NCBI GenBank assembly: GCA_037443205.1
Contig: JBBIOU010000023.1
Span: 1-55,806, forward strand
From: JBBIOU01 sp037443205
GTDB taxonomy: Bacteria; Bacteroidota; Bacteroidia; Flavobacteriales_D; UBA2798
DNA length: 55,806 nucleotides
Direction: 5' to 3'
The translations under genes were made by a program, and so were the position numbers. The notes under the pieces were generated by a model, which worked only from the letters and a program-made list of their open reading frames with translations, was not told the origin of the DNA and searched no databases. The first letter of the stretch is position 1. The number at the start of each line of letters is the position of its first letter. Below are positions 55,028-55,806 of the stretch, one piece after another.

Positions 55028-55101
55028 CAAAGGTTTTATATTCTAAAATTCTCAGCAATATATTTTACTATTTTTGAGCAATCAACAATCGCAAGCCAAT
55101 T

Positions 55102-55806
55102 ATGGAAAAAATTTTAAATTACATTAATGGAGAATTACTTGAACCTATATCAAAAAAATTTTTAGAGAATTTTGAGCCTGCCACAGGCAAGGTGTATTCG
55201 TTAATTGCCGATAGTGATGAGCGAGATGTAGAGCGGGCATATCAGGCAGCCGAAGCAGCCTTTGAAGACTGGGCTAATACTTCCAAAGAAAAACGTTATG
55301 CTGTATTAAGCCGTATTGCTGATTTGATTGATAAAAACCTACCGGAACTTGCCAAAGCAGAATCGAAAGACAATGGTAAAACCGTAAAACTCGCTTCGAG
55401 TGTAGATATACCCCGCGCATCGGCTAATATGCGTTTTTATGCCACTGCTGCTTTGCACTTTGCGAGCGAGGCACATGGCATGGAAGACAAAGGGTTTAAC
55501 TACACCTTACGCCAACCCATTGGTGTGGTGGGGTGTATATCTCCCTGGAATTTACCCTTGTATCTTTTTACCTGGAAAATTGCACCGGCTTTGGCTGCCG
55601 GATGCACGGTTGTTGCCAAGCCATCAGAAATTACCCCTATGACGGCTTATCTTTTTTCTAAATTATGTATAGAAGCCGGTTTGCCCAAGGGGGTATTGAA
55701 TATTGTGCATGGTTTAGGTCCAAAAGTGGGTGCTGCCATCACGGTACACAAAGGTATTAAAGCTATATCGTTTACCGGTGGTACATCAACAGGGGCAGAA
55801 ATAGCT
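55102..55806 (+). CDS. Aldehyde dehydrogenase, 5' part (2-aminomuconate-semialdehyde type likely)
   Basis: ATG 55102 opens a frame still open at the window end (235 codons). It begins MEKILNYINGELLEPISKKF and shows the ALDH hallmarks: PIGVVGCISPWNLPLYL (cofactor-binding region, Asn-Leu after PW), KPSEITPMTAYL, and the start of the Rossmann FTGGTSTGAEIA; the catalytic Cys lies beyond the window. The N-terminus and SPWNLPLYLFTWKIAPALAAG most resemble ALDH8A1/AmnC-type enzymes that oxidise 2-aminomuconate semialdehyde in the kynurenine pathway. This fits KynU and Kmo in the same window, but the exact substrate is inference. Confidence 0.85.
   Translation, partial: MEKILNYINGELLEPISKKFLENFEPATGKVYSLIADSDERDVERAYQAAEAAFEDWANTSKEKRYAVLSRIADLIDKNLPELAKAESKDNGKTVKLASSVDIPRASANMRFYATAALHFASEAHGMEDKGFNYTLRQPIGVVGCISPWNLPLYLFTWKIAPALAAGCTVVAKPSEITPMTAYLFSKLCIEAGLPKGVLNIVHGLGPKVGAAITVHKGIKAISFTGGTSTGAEIA

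Noticed and set aside
1..55806. Insertion sequences, prophage or conjugative genes
   Set aside because: I found no transposase, integrase, phage structural or transfer proteins in any frame.

Overview
The window looks like chromosomal DNA of a Bacteroidota bacterium (Sphingobacteriales/Chitinophagales-like; the genus cannot be read from sequence alone). The evidence is AT-rich DNA, Bacteroidota-type promoter motifs (TTTG-N20-TAnnTTTG), few Shine-Dalgarno sequences, lipoproteins and secreted proteins with type IX secretion (T9SS) C-terminal sorting domains, a large Bacteroidota-type alpha-2-macroglobulin, and kynurenine-pathway genes. I see no transposase, integrase, prophage or CRISPR array. 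Most of the window is a core/housekeeping mosaic studded with dispersed palindromic repeats.

Layout. 1-510: the end of one GIY-YIG nuclease gene and a complete second copy, separated by a tRNA 3'-end mimic and a terminator. 645-6905: alpha-2-macroglobulin. 6945-7241: tRNA-Leu(UAG) with duplicated, palindrome-bearing 3'-end remnants. 7344-9014 (-): lipoprotein and exonuclease III. 9060-12515 (+): very large outer-membrane-type protein. 12626-14994 (-): MORN-like lipoprotein and DNA primase. 15224-17894 (+): RlmN and a secreted protein. 18339-20916 (-): 7-TM protein and a Tim44/zinc-ribbon/TerB-like membrane protein. 21279-23786 (-): UDP-glucose dehydrogenase and a sugar aminotransferase. 24617-31930 (-): four T9SS cargo genes ending in a frameshifted M43-type metalloprotease, with a divergent small HTH regulator. 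32477-38888 (+): small ORF, WaaA, KynU, a 49-aa membrane peptide, Kmo, a barrel-like protein and MurB. 39178-40176 (+): barrel-like protein. 40217-45053 (-): M28 peptidase, urocanate hydratase, C10 peptidase. 45378 (+): TrpG/PabA. 46009-48315 (-): M23 peptidase, RluA-type pseudouridine synthase, T9SS protein. 48592-53045: M2 peptidase (+) convergent with AlaS (-). 53099-55027: a decayed second copy of the T9SS-metalloprotease-HTH locus. 55102-end: 5' part of an aldehyde dehydrogenase.

Functional themes. KynU, Kmo and the ALDH8/aminomuconate-semialdehyde-type dehydrogenase fit oxidative tryptophan breakdown, while HutU represents histidine breakdown. Several extracellular peptidases (M43, M28, C10, M2) with T9SS or lipoprotein signals suggest protein or peptide feeding; amino-acid catabolism and secreted proteolysis would fit together.

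The most interesting signals are non-coding. (1) An 18-bp palindrome, CCCCGATAGCTATCGGGG, sits immediately after the TTCGA of the T-loop in two separate tRNA 3'-end remnants, and a third, degenerate one follows a TCGA. (2) A CT-rich hairpin repeat is translated in frame inside the sorting domains of two T9SS proteins. (3) A segmental duplication links 26530-32354 with 53099-55027; the second copy carries a stop codon, frameshifts and a large deletion. (4) A 33-nt dispersed core repeat and other structured intergenic elements occur in several gaps.
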